A stretch of DNA of 64,000 nucleotides from Aeriscardovia sp. (GCA_017405305.1 JAFRAT010000009.1:1-64000), one strand, 5' to 3'; counted from the first letter of the stretch, positions 25,614 to 34,491 are shown. Numbers and translations are program-made. The notes: a model not told the origin generated them from the sequence alone.

Positions 25614-25672
25614 CTTGTCTAAGGCATGAAAAAAAGCCGCTGAAAGCGGCTTTTTTTCATGCCTTAGACAAG
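25614..25672. terminator. bidirectional terminator, 28-bp perfect stem
   Basis: A perfect 28-bp stem (25614-25641 with 25645-25672) and a 3-base GAA loop, containing an A7/T7 tract on each side of the core GCCGCT/AGCGGC. It serves the aquaporin gene on the plus strand and the small gene on the minus strand, whose TAA stop (25664-25666) lies inside the stem. Confidence 0.95.
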
Positions 25673-25888
25673 CTCTCTATGGGCCAAAATCGTTTGGAGT
25701 TCCTGATTTCCGCGCGACTCCAAGTCTGGCTCCGGCGGCTTCACGTGGCAGACCTGTACCGCGCGGGTCTGCCACCGTCCGCACACGCCGCGCTCCTCCG
25801 ATTCGATCTCATCGTACGGGCCGGACTCCGGAACGTTCGGCGCCAAGCCCCAGGCCTGTTCCTTCCCCAAGAGGACACAAGAAAACAT
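25664..25888 (-). CDS. small protein of unknown function
   Basis: A 74-aa reading frame beginning MFSCVLLGKEQAWGLAPN, with a middle part ESGPYDEIESEERGVCGRW and four cysteines in all; no signal peptide or membrane segment. I do not recognise it. It is taken as real because an AAGGAGG ribosome-binding site stands upstream in a tight arrangement with a hairpin, the codon choice resembles neighbours, and the frame ends inside a bidirectional terminator. A longer version from TTG 25936 is possible but would place the ribosome-binding site inside the gene. Confidence 0.55.
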   Translation of the reverse strand: MFSCVLLGKEQAWGLAPNVPESGPYDEIESEERGVCGRWQTRAVQVCHVKPPEPDLESRGNQELQTILAHRELV

Positions 25889-25916
25889 CGGAATCCAAAG
25901 GGATTCCGACCTCCTT
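25888..25916 (-). promoter_or_regulatory. Shine-Dalgarno plus start-codon hairpin of the small gene
   Basis: On the minus strand AAGGAGG (25916-25910) is followed at once by a 9-bp stem TCGGAATCC/GGATTCCGA with a CTTT loop, and the last A of the stem is the A of ATG 25888. The linear distance from Shine-Dalgarno to start is 21 bases, too long for normal initiation; folding would bring the two together. Confidence 0.6.
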
Positions 25917-25976
25917 GCATGAGCCGCGACGGCCAAACCCGACTATAGACATGCCTTCGGCCTATCAGTTGCGGAA

Positions 25977-26270
25977 TCACGCCAGATACAGAACAGCGAG
26001 ATACGTCAGGATAATGCCAAAGCCCAGGACATACCCCGTCACGCAATCGAAAAGCACGCTGCGTGCTTTCCAAGGACTTCGTTCCCGTAGGACCAACCGT
26101 ACCGTGGCCGAGCCAACGGCGGAGATGGCCAGGATGATGGTCGCCGCTAGGATTCCGCCGCAGCAGGCGATGACCGCAGCGATGGCAACGAGACCGGCGA
26201 TGATCCACTCGAACCAGGGCCTGCCTTCACTGGCTTCGGACGCTGATGACGTCTGCTGTCTACGTTTCAT
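25977..26270 (-). CDS. small membrane protein, DUF3017-like
   Basis: A 97-aa protein with a short basic N-terminus (MKRRQQTSS) and three predicted membrane segments: about 20-40 (IIAGLVAIAAVIACCGGILA), 42-58, and 77-97 (YVLGFGIILTYLAVLYLA). Length and topology fit the actinobacterial DUF3017 family, whose function is unknown. ATG 26270 is preceded by AGAGGAA. A longer start at 26324 lacks support. It is 88 bases before the unknown small gene on the same strand. Confidence 0.7.
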   Translation of the reverse strand: MKRRQQTSSASEASEGRPWFEWIIAGLVAIAAVIACCGGILAATIILAISAVGSATVRLVLRERSPWKARSVLFDCVTGYVLGFGIILTYLAVLYLA

Positions 26271-26321
26271 CTGGCCGTTCCTCTTCGCTGATCGAACTAC
26301 TTGTGACAATACCGGGTATGA

Positions 26322-26351
26322 CAAAGCGGCAGCCTTCCGACCGCCGCTTTG
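26322..26351 (-). terminator. probable terminator of apt
   Basis: CAAAGCGGC (26322-26330) pairs with GCCGCTTTG (26343-26351), a 9-bp stem 14 bases downstream of the apt stop on the minus strand. The T tract is on the plus-strand side (CTCTTTT), so strength on the minus strand is uncertain. Confidence 0.5.
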
Positions 26352-26365
26352 CTCTTTTCAGGAAA

Positions 26366-26962
26366 TCATGACATCCGCATCAAGACGCTGATGGGGTCGT
26401 CACCCAAGCGTTCCCTGCCGCCCTGGCCTTCCAGCTCCACCGCGAACGAGAAGCCGACGACTGTCGAACCCGTGCGTTCGACCAGCTTCTTCGCAGCGGT
26501 CGCAGTGCCGCCAGTGGCCATCAAATCGTCGACGATGAGAACATGGGAACCCTGTGGCAGCAGCTTGTCCTCGATCTCGATGGTTGCGGCGCCGTACTCC
26601 AGCTCGTAGCTCTGCTTCAACGTTGGCGGCGGCAGTTTGCCGAGTTTACGAATGGGAAGAAAACCTTTCTTCAGCTTGCACGCTAACGGAACTCCAACCA
26701 GGAAACCGCGGGCTTCCAGGCCACCGATGTAGTCGAACTCTGATGCTGGGATCGGCAGCGCTTCGACCATGGCGTTGATAAGCAGACCGAAGGCCTTGGC
26801 GTCCGTCAGAATGGGCATCACGTCGCGGAACATCACGCCCTTGCCTGGGAAATCGGGAATGGTTCGGATCTTGGAAACTAAGTATCGGGCGTTCTCTTCG
26901 CCGATGAGCTTCAGTCCGTCGAATTCCAATCCCGGCGTATCACCCGTGTCCTGTGCCGCCAT
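26366..26962 (-). CDS. apt: adenine phosphoribosyltransferase
   Basis: Salvages adenine to AMP using PRPP. The 198-aa product has the type I phosphoribosyltransferase PRPP loop VLIVDDLMATGGTA (near residue 138) and the Apt N-terminal pattern DFPGKGVMFRDVMPIL, with GLEARGF. ATG 26962 is chosen because AAAGGAGAA is 8 bases upstream; GTG 26980 would overlap that site. It follows yajC by 41 bases in the thrS-yebC-ruvCAB-yajC-apt order. Confidence 0.95.
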   Translation of the reverse strand: MAAQDTGDTPGLEFDGLKLIGEENARYLVSKIRTIPDFPGKGVMFRDVMPILTDAKAFGLLINAMVEALPIPASEFDYIGGLEARGFLVGVPLACKLKKGFLPIRKLGKLPPPTLKQSYELEYGAATIEIEDKLLPQGSHVLIVDDLMATGGTATAAKKLVERTGSTVVGFSFAVELEGQGGRERLGDDPISVLMRMS

Positions 26963-27003
26963 ATGCAATTCTCCTTTCACGACGCTGTTGTCACGCGATA
27001 CCG

Positions 27004-27501
27004 TCAGTTCTGCGCGGAGTCTGCAGCGTCGATTGTCCCGGCGGACGGTTCCGTCTGACGCAGTTCTGTGGACAAAGCATCGGTCGCGATCGATTCAGAC
27101 GGTGTGACGGGCTGCGCGGCGACGGAAGTGACATTGGTCTCTGCCTCGGTGGCCTCAGCTGTCTTGGCCTGGACAGAGTTGCCTTTCTCCGGCAGCGGGT
27201 TGCCCTTTTCATCGACGTCGTCGTCACTGATGTAAGCGGGGACAACCGGCGCCTTGACAATAGCCTGGATGCGCCAGCGCGACAGGGATCCCTCGGAGTC
27301 GATGACGATCTGGTCACGCGGGATGTCGATCTCCTTGACGGTTCCCAGCAAGCCAGACACCGTAGCCACCGGATCGCCTGGCTTTAAAGCGTGACGCCAA
27401 TCCTGCTGGACCTGCTGCTGCTTTTTCTGCTTGCGCATCGACCACCACATGAAAACGACCATGGCGATAATCAGAATCACCATCACGAGGCTGTTACCCA
27501 T
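27004..27501 (-). CDS. yajC: preprotein translocase accessory subunit YajC
   Basis: Membrane partner of SecDF in protein export. The 165-aa protein has one N-terminal membrane segment (about 4-20), the basic stretch RKQKKQQQVQ, and the conserved LKPGDPVATVSGLLGTVKEID. The C-terminal 80 residues are acidic, Thr/Ala/Glu-rich and probably disordered, longer than in many YajC proteins. AAGGGA precedes ATG 27501. secD and secF are not next to it. Confidence 0.93.
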   Translation of the reverse strand: MGNSLVMVILIIAMVVFMWWSMRKQKKQQQVQQDWRHALKPGDPVATVSGLLGTVKEIDIPRDQIVIDSEGSLSRWRIQAIVKAPVVPAYISDDDVDEKGNPLPEKGNSVQAKTAEATEAETNVTSVAAQPVTPSESIATDALSTELRQTEPSAGTIDAADSAQN

Positions 27502-27552
27502 AATTTATCCCTTCAGAATCAACGGCTTCGACCGAAGAAAAACATGCCCAGT

Positions 27553-28599
27553 TTAGACCGGCGAAATGACATCGTCGGGAACATGCTTGCCCAAGTGCTG
27601 CCAAGCCTTTTCCGTCGCCATTCTTCCCCGGGGCGTCCGGACTAGGAAACCTTCGCGGACTAGATACGGCTCGCACACAGTTTCCACGGTTTCCGTCTCC
27701 TCGCCGACCATCGCCGCGAGGTTCTTAACACCGACCGGTCCGCCGTGGAAATTCTCGACAACGGCATGTAGAACGGACAAATCGAGTCGGTCCAGCCCGT
27801 CGCTGTCGATTTGGTACAGCTCTAGCGCAGACTTGGCAGCCGCCGAGTCGATGCCGTCCAGGTTCTTGACAGTCGCCCAATCGCGGACCCTCCGCAGCAA
27901 GCGGTTGGCGATGCGCGGAGTGCCGCGGGAGCGGCGCGCCAGTTCCATGGCCGCTTCTGGAGCGATGGCAATGCCGAGAACGGATGCTGACCGCTCGATC
28001 AACTTTTCCAGTTCCTCGACCGGATAGAAGTCCAGATGCGCGGTGAAGCCGAATCGAGCCCGCAACGGTGACGGCAGCATGCCTTCCCTGGTTGTCGCGC
28101 CAATCGCCGTGAAGCGCGGCAAAGTCAATGGAATCGACGACGCGCCAGGGCCTTTCCCGACAACGACGTCTACGCGGAAATCCTCCATCGCGATGTACAG
28201 CAGCTCCTCGGCTGCGCGCGGCAATCGGTGTATCTCGTCGATGAACAGAACTTCCTCCTCTTCCAACGATGACAGGATGCTAGCCAGATCGCCGGCATGC
28301 TGAATCGCCGGACCGGACGTCACGCGGATCGGGACGTCCAGCTCATTGGACACAATCATCGCCAGCGTTGTCTTGCCCAACCCCGGAGGGCCGGCCAGCA
28401 GGATGTGGTCGGGCGGAACCTGACGCTTGCGGGCGGCGTCCAGGAAAAGCTGCAGCTGTTTTTTCAGCAGCGGTTGGCCGATGAAGGAATCCAAGGCAGC
28501 TGGACGCAGCTCCTCGTCACTGACCGGCTCCTCGTCCAACGGTTCCGCTGAGACCATGCGCAGCGACCTTTCACGCACGCCGGTGTTCTGTTCTGCCAT
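27553..28599 (-). CDS. ruvB: Holliday junction branch-migration helicase RuvB
   Basis: Hexameric AAA+ motor that drives branch migration with RuvA. The 348-aa protein has Walker [10 protein letters not shown], Walker B DEIHRL, sensor [18 protein letters not shown] with the arginine finger, and the C-terminal winged helix ending with [14 protein letters not shown]. Its ATG overlaps the ruvA stop by one base (TAATG), giving coupled translation. Confidence 0.97.
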   Translation of the reverse strand: MAEQNTGVRERSLRMVSAEPLDEEPVSDEELRPAALDSFIGQPLLKKQLQLFLDAARKRQVPPDHILLAGPPGLGKTTLAMIVSNELDVPIRVTSGPAIQHAGDLASILSSLEEEEVLFIDEIHRLPRAAEELLYIAMEDFRVDVVVGKGPGASSIPLTLPRFTAIGATTREGMLPSPLRARFGFTAHLDFYPVEELEKLIERSASVLGIAIAPEAAMELARRSRGTPRIANRLLRRVRDWATVKNLDGIDSAAAKSALELYQIDSDGLDRLDLSVLHAVVENFHGGPVGVKNLAAMVGEETETVETVCEPYLVREGFLVRTPRGRMATEKAWQHLGKHVPDDVISPV

Positions 28600-29222
28600 T
28601 ACGCTTTCTCCGGACGATCAAAAGACGAGAGCGCCTCGCGCAGCACGTCCGGAACCTTATCCTCCGGAACATCCGGTGCATAGCCCTGGCGTTTCATCAC
28701 CTCGGCGACGGCCCTTTCGGATTCATTGGAGGACCAGCCAAAGTTCTGAAGCCCGCTGGCTATGGCAGCGGCCCGCGGGCTCGTCTGCGTGAAATCCGGG
28801 GATTCCTTCTCCTCGCCCGCGGCGGCCGACAACGTGCCAGACAGCTCCAGAATGATTTTCTGGGCGCTGCGCCTTCCAATTCCCGGAGCCTTGGTCAATG
28901 CCATGACGTTGCCGTCGTCGATGGCCGACAGCAGATGCGTGCTTCCCAACGTCGAGAGCAATGACAACGCCGCTTTCGGACCAACTCCCGACGCCTTCTG
29001 CAGCTGCAGGAACAGCGATCGGGCGGACTGCGTGGAAAAGCCATACAAGATGAAGGCGTCCTGCGCCACGGACAGATGCGTGTACACGAGCGTGGCCATT
29101 CCAGCACGCAGCAGCTCGCTGTCGCTGGTCGGCATCCTGACGGCGAAACCGACGCCGTTCACATCGAGGACGATCCCCTCTCGATCGACGGCTTCGACGG
29201 TTCCGCGCAGCTGAGCGATCAT
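28599..29222 (-). CDS. ruvA: Holliday junction DNA-binding protein RuvA
   Basis: Binds four-way junctions as a tetramer and loads RuvB. The 207-aa product has the N-terminal OB domain ([20 protein letters not shown]), the two helix-hairpin-helix motifs in [12 protein letters not shown] and [16 protein letters not shown], and the C-terminal RuvB-contact domain. GGAG precedes ATG 29222. It lies between ruvC and ruvB in the usual cluster. Confidence 0.97.
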   Translation of the reverse strand: MIAQLRGTVEAVDREGIVLDVNGVGFAVRMPTSDSELLRAGMATLVYTHLSVAQDAFILYGFSTQSARSLFLQLQKASGVGPKAALSLLSTLGSTHLLSAIDDGNVMALTKAPGIGRRSAQKIILELSGTLSAAAGEEKESPDFTQTSPRAAAIASGLQNFGWSSNESERAVAEVMKRQGYAPDVPEDKVPDVLREALSSFDRPEKA

Positions 29223-29277
29223 CGGAACTCCTTTTCGAAGTGGAACATGCGTTCGATTATACCCTTCGCCGCCTGTC

Positions 29278-29865
29278 TCACATGCCGCGTCCTCGCATCT
29301 TGCTGCTGGCGTTCCTGGACTTCTGGACCGCTACCGCCCATTGGCGCTGTGCGGCTGTCAGATGCTGGTCGCGTTCTCCTCCTTGCAGCTCGCCGGAAGG
29401 ATGCAGGGCGTGGCAGATTGCCTGTGCTAGCGCATCGGCCGCGTCTGGCGGCTGTGGCAGTTTGTTCAGATGCAGGATGCGGGCCACCATCCGCTCGACT
29501 TGGATTTTCTGGGCCGCCCCGTTACCCGTGACCGCCAGTTTTACTTCCGACGGGGTGTGGACCGCCACCGGGATGGAGCGTTCAGCTGCCGCCACCATGG
29601 CAAGACCTGCCACCTGGGCGGTTCCCAGCACTGTGTCGACGTTGTGCTGGGCGAAGACCTGTTCGATGGACACGACGTCTGGCGCGAAGCGGTCGATCTT
29701 CTCACTGAGGCCTCGCCAAATTTTCAGAAGCCGCAGATCCTGCGACTGCGACGGGTCCGAGCGGACGACGTCGACGTGGACAAAAGAAAGCCGGCGTCCG
29801 CCGCCGGCTTCTATCACACCGACCCCGCAACGTGTTAGCCCAGGGTCGACACCAAGTATGATCAT
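29278..29865 (-). CDS. ruvC: crossover junction endodeoxyribonuclease RuvC
   Basis: Resolves Holliday junctions by paired cuts. The 195-aa protein shows the catalytic acid Asp7 in [12 protein letters not shown], the Glu in SIEQVF (near residue 67), and the C-terminal acidic pair in [12 protein letters not shown]. The tail after residue 160 is basic and variable. GGAAGGC abuts ATG 29865. It lies 12 bases after yebC. Confidence 0.96.
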   Translation of the reverse strand: MIILGVDPGLTRCGVGVIEAGGGRRLSFVHVDVVRSDPSQSQDLRLLKIWRGLSEKIDRFAPDVVSIEQVFAQHNVDTVLGTAQVAGLAMVAAAERSIPVAVHTPSEVKLAVTGNGAAQKIQVERMVARILHLNKLPQPPDAADALAQAICHALHPSGELQGGERDQHLTAAQRQWAVAVQKSRNASSKMRGRGM

Positions 29866-29877
29866 GCCTTCCGGTTT

Positions 29878-30636
29878 TCACTCCTCGGCGTCAAGCTGCT
29901 CCATCACATCATCCGGAGCAGTCCAGTTGGAGTAGATGTTCTGCACATCGTCCAGGTCGTCCAGGTTGTCAATGAGTTTGGCGACTTTGCGTGCGCCCTC
30001 GAGGTCCAGGGACACGGTGGTGTTCGGAATCATGGCTGTCTCGGCGGACTCGTAGTCGAAACCGGCGTCCTGGAGAGCCTTGCGCACGGTAATCATGTCG
30101 GATGGGCCGGTGACGACTGTATACACGCTGCCGTCGTTGACGACGTCCTCAGCGCCGGCTTCGGCGGCTGCTTCGAACAGCCTGTCGTAGTTGACGCCTT
30201 CGGCGGCGACGGTGATCTGGCCTTTGCGCTCGAAATTGAATGCGACAGAGCCTGACGCAGCCAAGGAGCCGCCGCCCTTGCCCAGAGTAGAGCGAACGTC
30301 GGCCGCCGCGCGGTTGTGGTTGTCGGTCAGGCATTCGATGATGAGGCCGACGCCGCCTGGCGCGTAGCCTTCGTATGTGATGTTCTCGTAGTTGACGCCT
30401 TCGCCTTCGGCACCAGAACCGCGCTTGATGGCGCGTCTGATGTTGTCGGCCGGCATGGAACTCTTCTTGGCCTTGTAGACGGCTTCGTACAGCGCCGCGT
30501 TGCCGGCCGGGTCAGGCCCGCCCTGTTTCGCCGCGACTTCGATATCCTTGATCAGCTTGGCGAAAAGTTTGCCGCGCTTCGCGTCGATTGCTGCTTTCTT
30601 GTTCTTGGTGGTGGCCCACTTGGAATGTCCTGACAT
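29878..30636 (-). CDS. yebC: YebC/PmpR-family regulatory or translation-assisting protein
   Basis: The 252-aa product is a full-length TACO1/YebC protein: MSGHSKWATTKNKKAAIDAKRGK at the start, then NIRRAIKRG and TYEGYAPGGVGLIIE. The family has been described as transcription regulators and, more recently, as helping ribosomes through proline-rich sequences; this sequence does not decide between them. GGAG lies 4 bases before ATG 30636. It is the first gene of yebC-ruvC-ruvA-ruvB. Confidence 0.93.
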   Translation of the reverse strand: MSGHSKWATTKNKKAAIDAKRGKLFAKLIKDIEVAAKQGGPDPAGNAALYEAVYKAKKSSMPADNIRRAIKRGSGAEGEGVNYENITYEGYAPGGVGLIIECLTDNHNRAAADVRSTLGKGGGSLAASGSVAFNFERKGQITVAAEGVNYDRLFEAAAEAGAEDVVNDGSVYTVVTGPSDMITVRKALQDAGFDYESAETAMIPNTTVSLDLEGARKVAKLIDNLDDLDDVQNIYSNWTAPDDVMEQLDAEE

Positions 30637-30671
30637 GGCGCTCCTCGCAAAGATGTAATAGAACTTTGTTC

Positions 30672-30700
30672 ATTGTATAAGAGCGTTCAGACGGAGACAA
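30672..30700 (-). promoter_or_regulatory. promoter of the yebC-ruvCAB operon
   Basis: Minus strand: TTGTCT (-35, 30695-30700), 17-base spacer, TACAAT (-10, 30672-30677, 5 of 6 consensus). Predicted start about 30 bases before yebC. A 9-bp inverted repeat (30699-30707 with 30740-30748), lying just downstream of thrS, reaches into the -35 box. Confidence 0.65.
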
Positions 30701-30767
30701 CGGAGGAAACGCGCCCAGCCCACGGCCGCGGCGAACGCCTCCTCCGTTGGAACCCTGTCTGCGCGCC

Positions 30768-32819
30768 TCAGGCTCTGTATCCGGAAATGCGAACGAAATC
30801 GTCCAGCGTGCTGCACTGCTCGTGCGCGCCGCAGACTTTCTCGATCAGGTCCTCCGCATATTCCTTCTTGACGCCGTTGAGCTGGGAACCGTCGCGGAAG
30901 CGGAAGCTGACGCAGCCGTTGGCACGGTCGGTGTCGCCGGCAATGAGCGTGAGCGGAACTTTTTGCTTAGCCGCGTTGCGGATTTTCTTGCCGAAGCGGT
31001 CGTCGGAGTTGTCGACCTCGGCGCGGACATCACGCTGGACCAGCTCCTTGCACACGTCGGAGATATAGTCGAAGGACTCGTCGGTGACGCTGACGCCCTC
31101 AACCTGAACCGGAGCGAGCCATGCCGGGAATGCACCCGCGTAGTTCTCGATGAGGATGGCGAGGAAGCGCTCGACGGAGCCAAACAGGGCGCGGTGAATC
31201 ATCACCGGCTCTTTGCGTTGGCCGTCTTTGTCGACGTACTGCAGGCCGAAACGGTGCGGCTCGTTGAAGTCGAGCTGGATCGTGGAGATTTGCCAGTTGC
31301 GGCCGATGGCGTCGCGAGCTTCGACGGAAATCTTCGGACCGTAGAACGCGGCTCCGCCCGGATCCTCGCGGAACTCCAAGCCGGAGGCCTTGCCGACCTC
31401 GCGCAGCGCACGCTCGGCTTCCTCCCAAACCTCGTCGGAGCCGACATACTTGTCTGGATCTTTCGTGGAGAACTCGAGGTAGAAATCAGTGAGACCGAAG
31501 TCGCGGAGTACCTGCAGCACGAAGTTGAGGACTGAGGTCAGCTCATCCTTCATTTGCTCGCGCGTGCAGTAGATGTGGCTGTCGTCTTGGGTGAAACCGC
31601 GCATGCGGGTCAGACCGTGAACCTCGCCGGACTTCTCGTAGCGGTATACGGTGCCGAACTCGAAGAGGCGCAGCGGCAGCTCGCGGTAGGAGCGCTGGCG
31701 GGACTTGAAGATGAGGTTGTGCATCGGGCAGTTCATCGGCTTCATGTAGTAGTCCTGCCCCTGGCGCTTGACGGTGCCGTCGGCACCCTTGACTTCGTCT
31801 AGGTGCATCGGCGGGAACATGTCGTCGTGGTACCAGTTCAGGTGCCCGGACGTGACGTATAGATCCTGCTTGGTCAGATGCGGGGTCTGCACGAAGGAGT
31901 AGCCGTTGCGGCGGTGCATTTTGCGGGAGTAGTCCTCCATGGCGTTAATGATCGTCGCGCCTTTCGGATGGAAGACAGCCAAACCCGGACCCAGCTCCTC
32001 CGGGAAGCTGAAGAGGTCCATGTCGGCACCGATTTTGCGGTGGTCGCGTTTCGCGGCCTCCTCTTGGAGTATCAGGTACTTCTTCAGATCTGCCTTGGTG
32101 TTCCACGCCGTTCCGTAGATGCGCTGCATGGTCGGGTTGTTTTCGTCACCGCGCCAGTAGGCGGCGGCGGTGCGCTGAAGTTTGAACGCGCCGATGTATT
32201 TGGTGCTTGGCAGATGTGGCCCGCGGCACAGGTCTTTCCAAGCCGTGGTGCCGTCCTTGCGCACGTTGTCGTAGAAGGTCAGTTCGCCGTGGTTGCGGTC
32301 GACCTCGGTCTTCTCGGCGTCGTTAATATCGTCTTCCTTAAGGCCGATGAGCTCGAGTTTGTATGGCTGGTCAGTCTCCTCGGCGCGGCCTTCCTCCTCG
32401 GTGACGGCGCGGCGGACGAAGCGCTGATCCTCCTTGATGATCTGCTGCATGCGTTTCTCGATCTCCTTGAGATCGTCCGGCGTAAACGGCTTGTCGACAT
32501 CGAAATCGTAATAGAAGCCGTTGTCGATGACTGGACCGATGCCGAGCTTCACGCCTGGATACAGGTCTTGGACGGCCTGAGCCATGACGTGGGTCGTGGA
32601 GTGACGCATGATGGCCAGTCCTTCGTCGCTGTCAGCAGCGATTGGCAGGACGGCGTCCCCGTCGTGCAGCGGCGTGTAGACGTCCCGCGGCACGCCGTTG
32701 ATGAACACGGCAACGATGTCGTTCCGATCGGCGAAAAGATCCTGGCCGGTCATTGTCGACGCGATCTGTCGCGGCACGCCGTTGACGTTGACGGTGATTT
32801 TCTGAGCTTCTTCAGCCAT
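30768..32819 (-). CDS. thrS: threonyl-tRNA synthetase
   Basis: Charges tRNA-Thr. The 683-aa class II synthetase has an N-terminal TGS domain (residues 1-65), the editing/N2 region with HxxxH-like [17 protein letters not shown], the catalytic core with [24 protein letters not shown] (Zn-ligand Cys), [15 protein letters not shown], and [15 protein letters not shown], then the anticodon-binding domain. AAGGACATCACACCT lies before ATG 32819. The 143-base gap to the tRNA cluster shows no T-box. Confidence 0.96.
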   Translation of the reverse strand: MAEEAQKITVNVNGVPRQIASTMTGQDLFADRNDIVAVFINGVPRDVYTPLHDGDAVLPIAADSDEGLAIMRHSTTHVMAQAVQDLYPGVKLGIGPVIDNGFYYDFDVDKPFTPDDLKEIEKRMQQIIKEDQRFVRRAVTEEEGRAEETDQPYKLELIGLKEDDINDAEKTEVDRNHGELTFYDNVRKDGTTAWKDLCRGPHLPSTKYIGAFKLQRTAAAYWRGDENNPTMQRIYGTAWNTKADLKKYLILQEEAAKRDHRKIGADMDLFSFPEELGPGLAVFHPKGATIINAMEDYSRKMHRRNGYSFVQTPHLTKQDLYVTSGHLNWYHDDMFPPMHLDEVKGADGTVKRQGQDYYMKPMNCPMHNLIFKSRQRSYRELPLRLFEFGTVYRYEKSGEVHGLTRMRGFTQDDSHIYCTREQMKDELTSVLNFVLQVLRDFGLTDFYLEFSTKDPDKYVGSDEVWEEAERALREVGKASGLEFREDPGGAAFYGPKISVEARDAIGRNWQISTIQLDFNEPHRFGLQYVDKDGQRKEPVMIHRALFGSVERFLAILIENYAGAFPAWLAPVQVEGVSVTDESFDYISDVCKELVQRDVRAEVDNSDDRFGKKIRNAAKQKVPLTLIAGDTDRANGCVSFRFRDGSQLNGVKKEYAEDLIEKVCGAHEQCSTLDDFVRISGYRA

Positions 32820-32962
32820 AGGTGTGATGTCCTTACTGTTGGGTCCGCTTTACAAGGTGCAGGCCTGGACTTTATGTTGCGATCATCGAACCTAGACGGA
32901 CTTGCCGACATGCGGTGGGAAACGAGGAGAAAACCGAAAGGAAAAATCAATCCGTCTTAACG

Positions 32963-33035
32963 TGGGTGATGTAGGAATCGAACCTACGACCCCTTCCGTG
33001 TGAAGGAAGTGCGCTAGCCGCTGCGCCAATCACCC
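32963..33035 (-). tRNA. tRNA-Val (CAC)
   Basis: Minus-strand cloverleaf with acceptor GGGTGAT/ATCACCC, anticodon loop TTCACAC (anticodon CAC), and T loop TTCGATT. No CCA is encoded. Its 5' end is only 7 bases past the T tract of the hairpin at 33042. Confidence 0.95.
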
Positions 33036-33041
33036 GGCGAC

Positions 33042-33073
33042 AAAAAATCCAGAGCACTAGAACCTCTGGATTT
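33042..33073 (-). terminator. terminator-like hairpin between two tRNA-Val genes
   Basis: On the minus strand, AAATCCAGAG (33073-33064) pairs with CTCTGGATTT (33054-33045), a perfect 10-bp stem, with a run of six T (33047-33042) whose first three lie in the stem. It directly follows tRNA-Val(GAC) and directly precedes tRNA-Val(CAC). Confidence 0.8.
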
Positions 33074-33076
33074 CAG

Positions 33077-33148
33077 TGGGCGATACAAGGATCGAACTTG
33101 TGACCTCTTCCGTGTCAGGGAAGCGCGCTCCCTCTGCGCCAACCGCCC
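33077..33148 (-). tRNA. tRNA-Val (GAC)
   Basis: Minus-strand cloverleaf with acceptor GGGCGGT/ATCGCCC (one G-U pair), anticodon loop CTGACAC (anticodon GAC), T loop TTCGATC. No CCA encoded. Confidence 0.95.
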
Positions 33149-33187
33149 GAATCTTCTGCTATGAATCCGGTCCTCCGACCAAACTCG

Positions 33188-33258
33188 AGGTGGGTATGAG
33201 AGTCGAACCCATCTATACGGCTTTGCAGGCCGCTGCCTTACCGCTTGGCTAACCCACC
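33188..33258 (-). tRNA. tRNA-Cys (GCA)
   Basis: Minus-strand cloverleaf with acceptor GGTGGGT/ACCCACC, discriminator U, anticodon loop CTGCAAA (anticodon GCA), T loop TTCGACT. No CCA encoded. Confidence 0.95.
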
Positions 33259-33284
33259 GCATTAGGTCTGATCTCAGACCCCCG

Positions 33285-33357
33285 AGCGGACAACGGGACT
33301 CGGACCCGCGCTCTCGACCTTGGCAAGGTCGCGCTTTACCAACTAAGCTATGTCCGC
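33285..33357 (-). tRNA. tRNA-Gly (GCC)
   Basis: Minus-strand cloverleaf with acceptor GCGGACA/TGTCCGC, anticodon loop TGCCAAG (anticodon GCC), T loop CCGAGTC. No CCA encoded. First gene of the tRNA operon; a short GGTCTGA/TCAGACC palindrome separates it from tRNA-Cys. Confidence 0.95.
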
Positions 33358-33391
33358 ATATGCCCAGGCGCTCACCGGAGCACGGGAGACC

Positions 33392-33419
33392 ACTATACAC
33401 CGTTTTTTCCAACATGCAA
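33392..33419 (-). promoter_or_regulatory. promoter of the Gly-Cys-Val tRNA operon
   Basis: Minus strand: TTGCAT (-35, 33414-33419), 16-base spacer, TATAGT (-10, 33392-33397), about 35 bases before the mature tRNA-Gly 5' end. Confidence 0.65.
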
Positions 33420-33509
33420 GTACTGTGCGCATCCATCGGCGTGTTGCGTCTGATTGCAACGGTTTCATACGCCATCGGCAATATCCGCCAGAGTAAGCCG
33501 TCGCCTTGA

Positions 33510-33522
33510 TACGCTGGAAACT
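33510..33522 (+). promoter_or_regulatory. candidate -10 box for a leaderless PAC2 transcript
   Basis: TACGCT (33510-33515) fits TANNNT and is followed by 7 bases and ATG 33523, with only a weak GGAAA nearby as a ribosome-binding site. Confidence 0.35.
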
Positions 33523-34491
33523 ATGACGACCAGCAACACCGTTCGCCGGCCACTCCTCCTCGCCGCTTTCGAAGGATGGAGCGACGCGGCTTGCGCTGCC
33601 AGCGACGCGGCCAAATACCTTCTGGACAGGTACGACTCCTGCATCATCGGCAGGATAGACTCCGATGAGTTCTTCGACTTCCAGGCGTCCCGTCCGCTGC
33701 TGTGCACCGCTGGTGGCCGCAAACGAATCTTCTGGCCGGAAACCGCCTTCTACAGCGTCGATTTCTCTTCGCCCCGAAACACCGGCGACGGCGAACCCGC
33801 GGCGATGCGACCGCGATGTTCCCTAGACCACCGGCTCTCCGGGAATGGCGGCGCCGTCATCGTGGCCCTGGGTCCGGAGCCTGACAGACGCTGGCGGGCC
33901 TACTGCGGCACGTTCCTGCGCATGGCCGGCGACTGGCACGTCGGCTCCCTCGTCTGCCTGGCGTCGCTCTTCTCCCATTGTCCGCATACGAGGAACCTGC
34001 CACTGGCGGTGGAGAGCGGGAGGCCCGAGGCCGACGATTCCAGTCACGCCGGTCCGGTCGGCATGGCAACGATCCTGACGCTGGCGGCGCAACAGGCCGG
34101 CATTGACTCTTCCGCTTTCTGGATTTCCGTCCCCACATATCTAGGTGACAGCGAATGTCCGCGTGCTAGCTGCGACCTGCTGCAGCGGGTCGCCGAGGAT
34201 TTCGGCTTCTCTTTCGACCTCAACCAGCTGGAAGCCCGGGCAGCACGCTGGCAGTCCGACGCGCAGACGCTGCTGCGGAGCAACGAATCCCTCGCCGACT
34301 ACGTCAGGAAACTGGAACACCGGTACGATAGCGAGGACTGTCCGCACATCGATCCGAGGCAGGCGAAACGACTGGTCGAGGAAACGGAGAAGTACCTGCG
34401 GCTGTTCGAGAAAAAACACCGCTTCTCCGAAAAGCTGCCAGACAAGGGAACCGCATCGGACGGACCGGATGCCGGCGATATTGGCGGGTGA
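33523..34491 (+). CDS. PAC2-family protein
   Basis: A 322-aa protein with the PAC2 family start (PLLLAAFEGWSDAACAASDAA) and core (IDSDEFFDFQASRP, HAGPVGMATILTLAAQQAGI, ISVPTYL). The family is related to proteasome-assembly chaperones, but its role in bacteria is unknown. The last 25 residues are charged and variable. ATG 33523 matches the family N-terminus; a longer start at 33454 does not. Convergent with dnaJ, 19 bases apart. Confidence 0.88.
   Translation: MTTSNTVRRPLLLAAFEGWSDAACAASDAAKYLLDRYDSCIIGRIDSDEFFDFQASRPLLCTAGGRKRIFWPETAFYSVDFSSPRNTGDGEPAAMRPRCSLDHRLSGNGGAVIVALGPEPDRRWRAYCGTFLRMAGDWHVGSLVCLASLFSHCPHTRNLPLAVESGRPEADDSSHAGPVGMATILTLAAQQAGIDSSAFWISVPTYLGDSECPRASCDLLQRVAEDFGFSFDLNQLEARAARWQSDAQTLLRSNESLADYVRKLEHRYDSEDCPHIDPRQAKRLVEETEKYLRLFEKKHRFSEKLPDKGTASDGPDAGDIGG

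Noticed and set aside
32820..32962. thrS leader considered for a T-box or riboswitch
   Set aside because: No T-box consensus, no stem array and no terminator/antiterminator pair visible.
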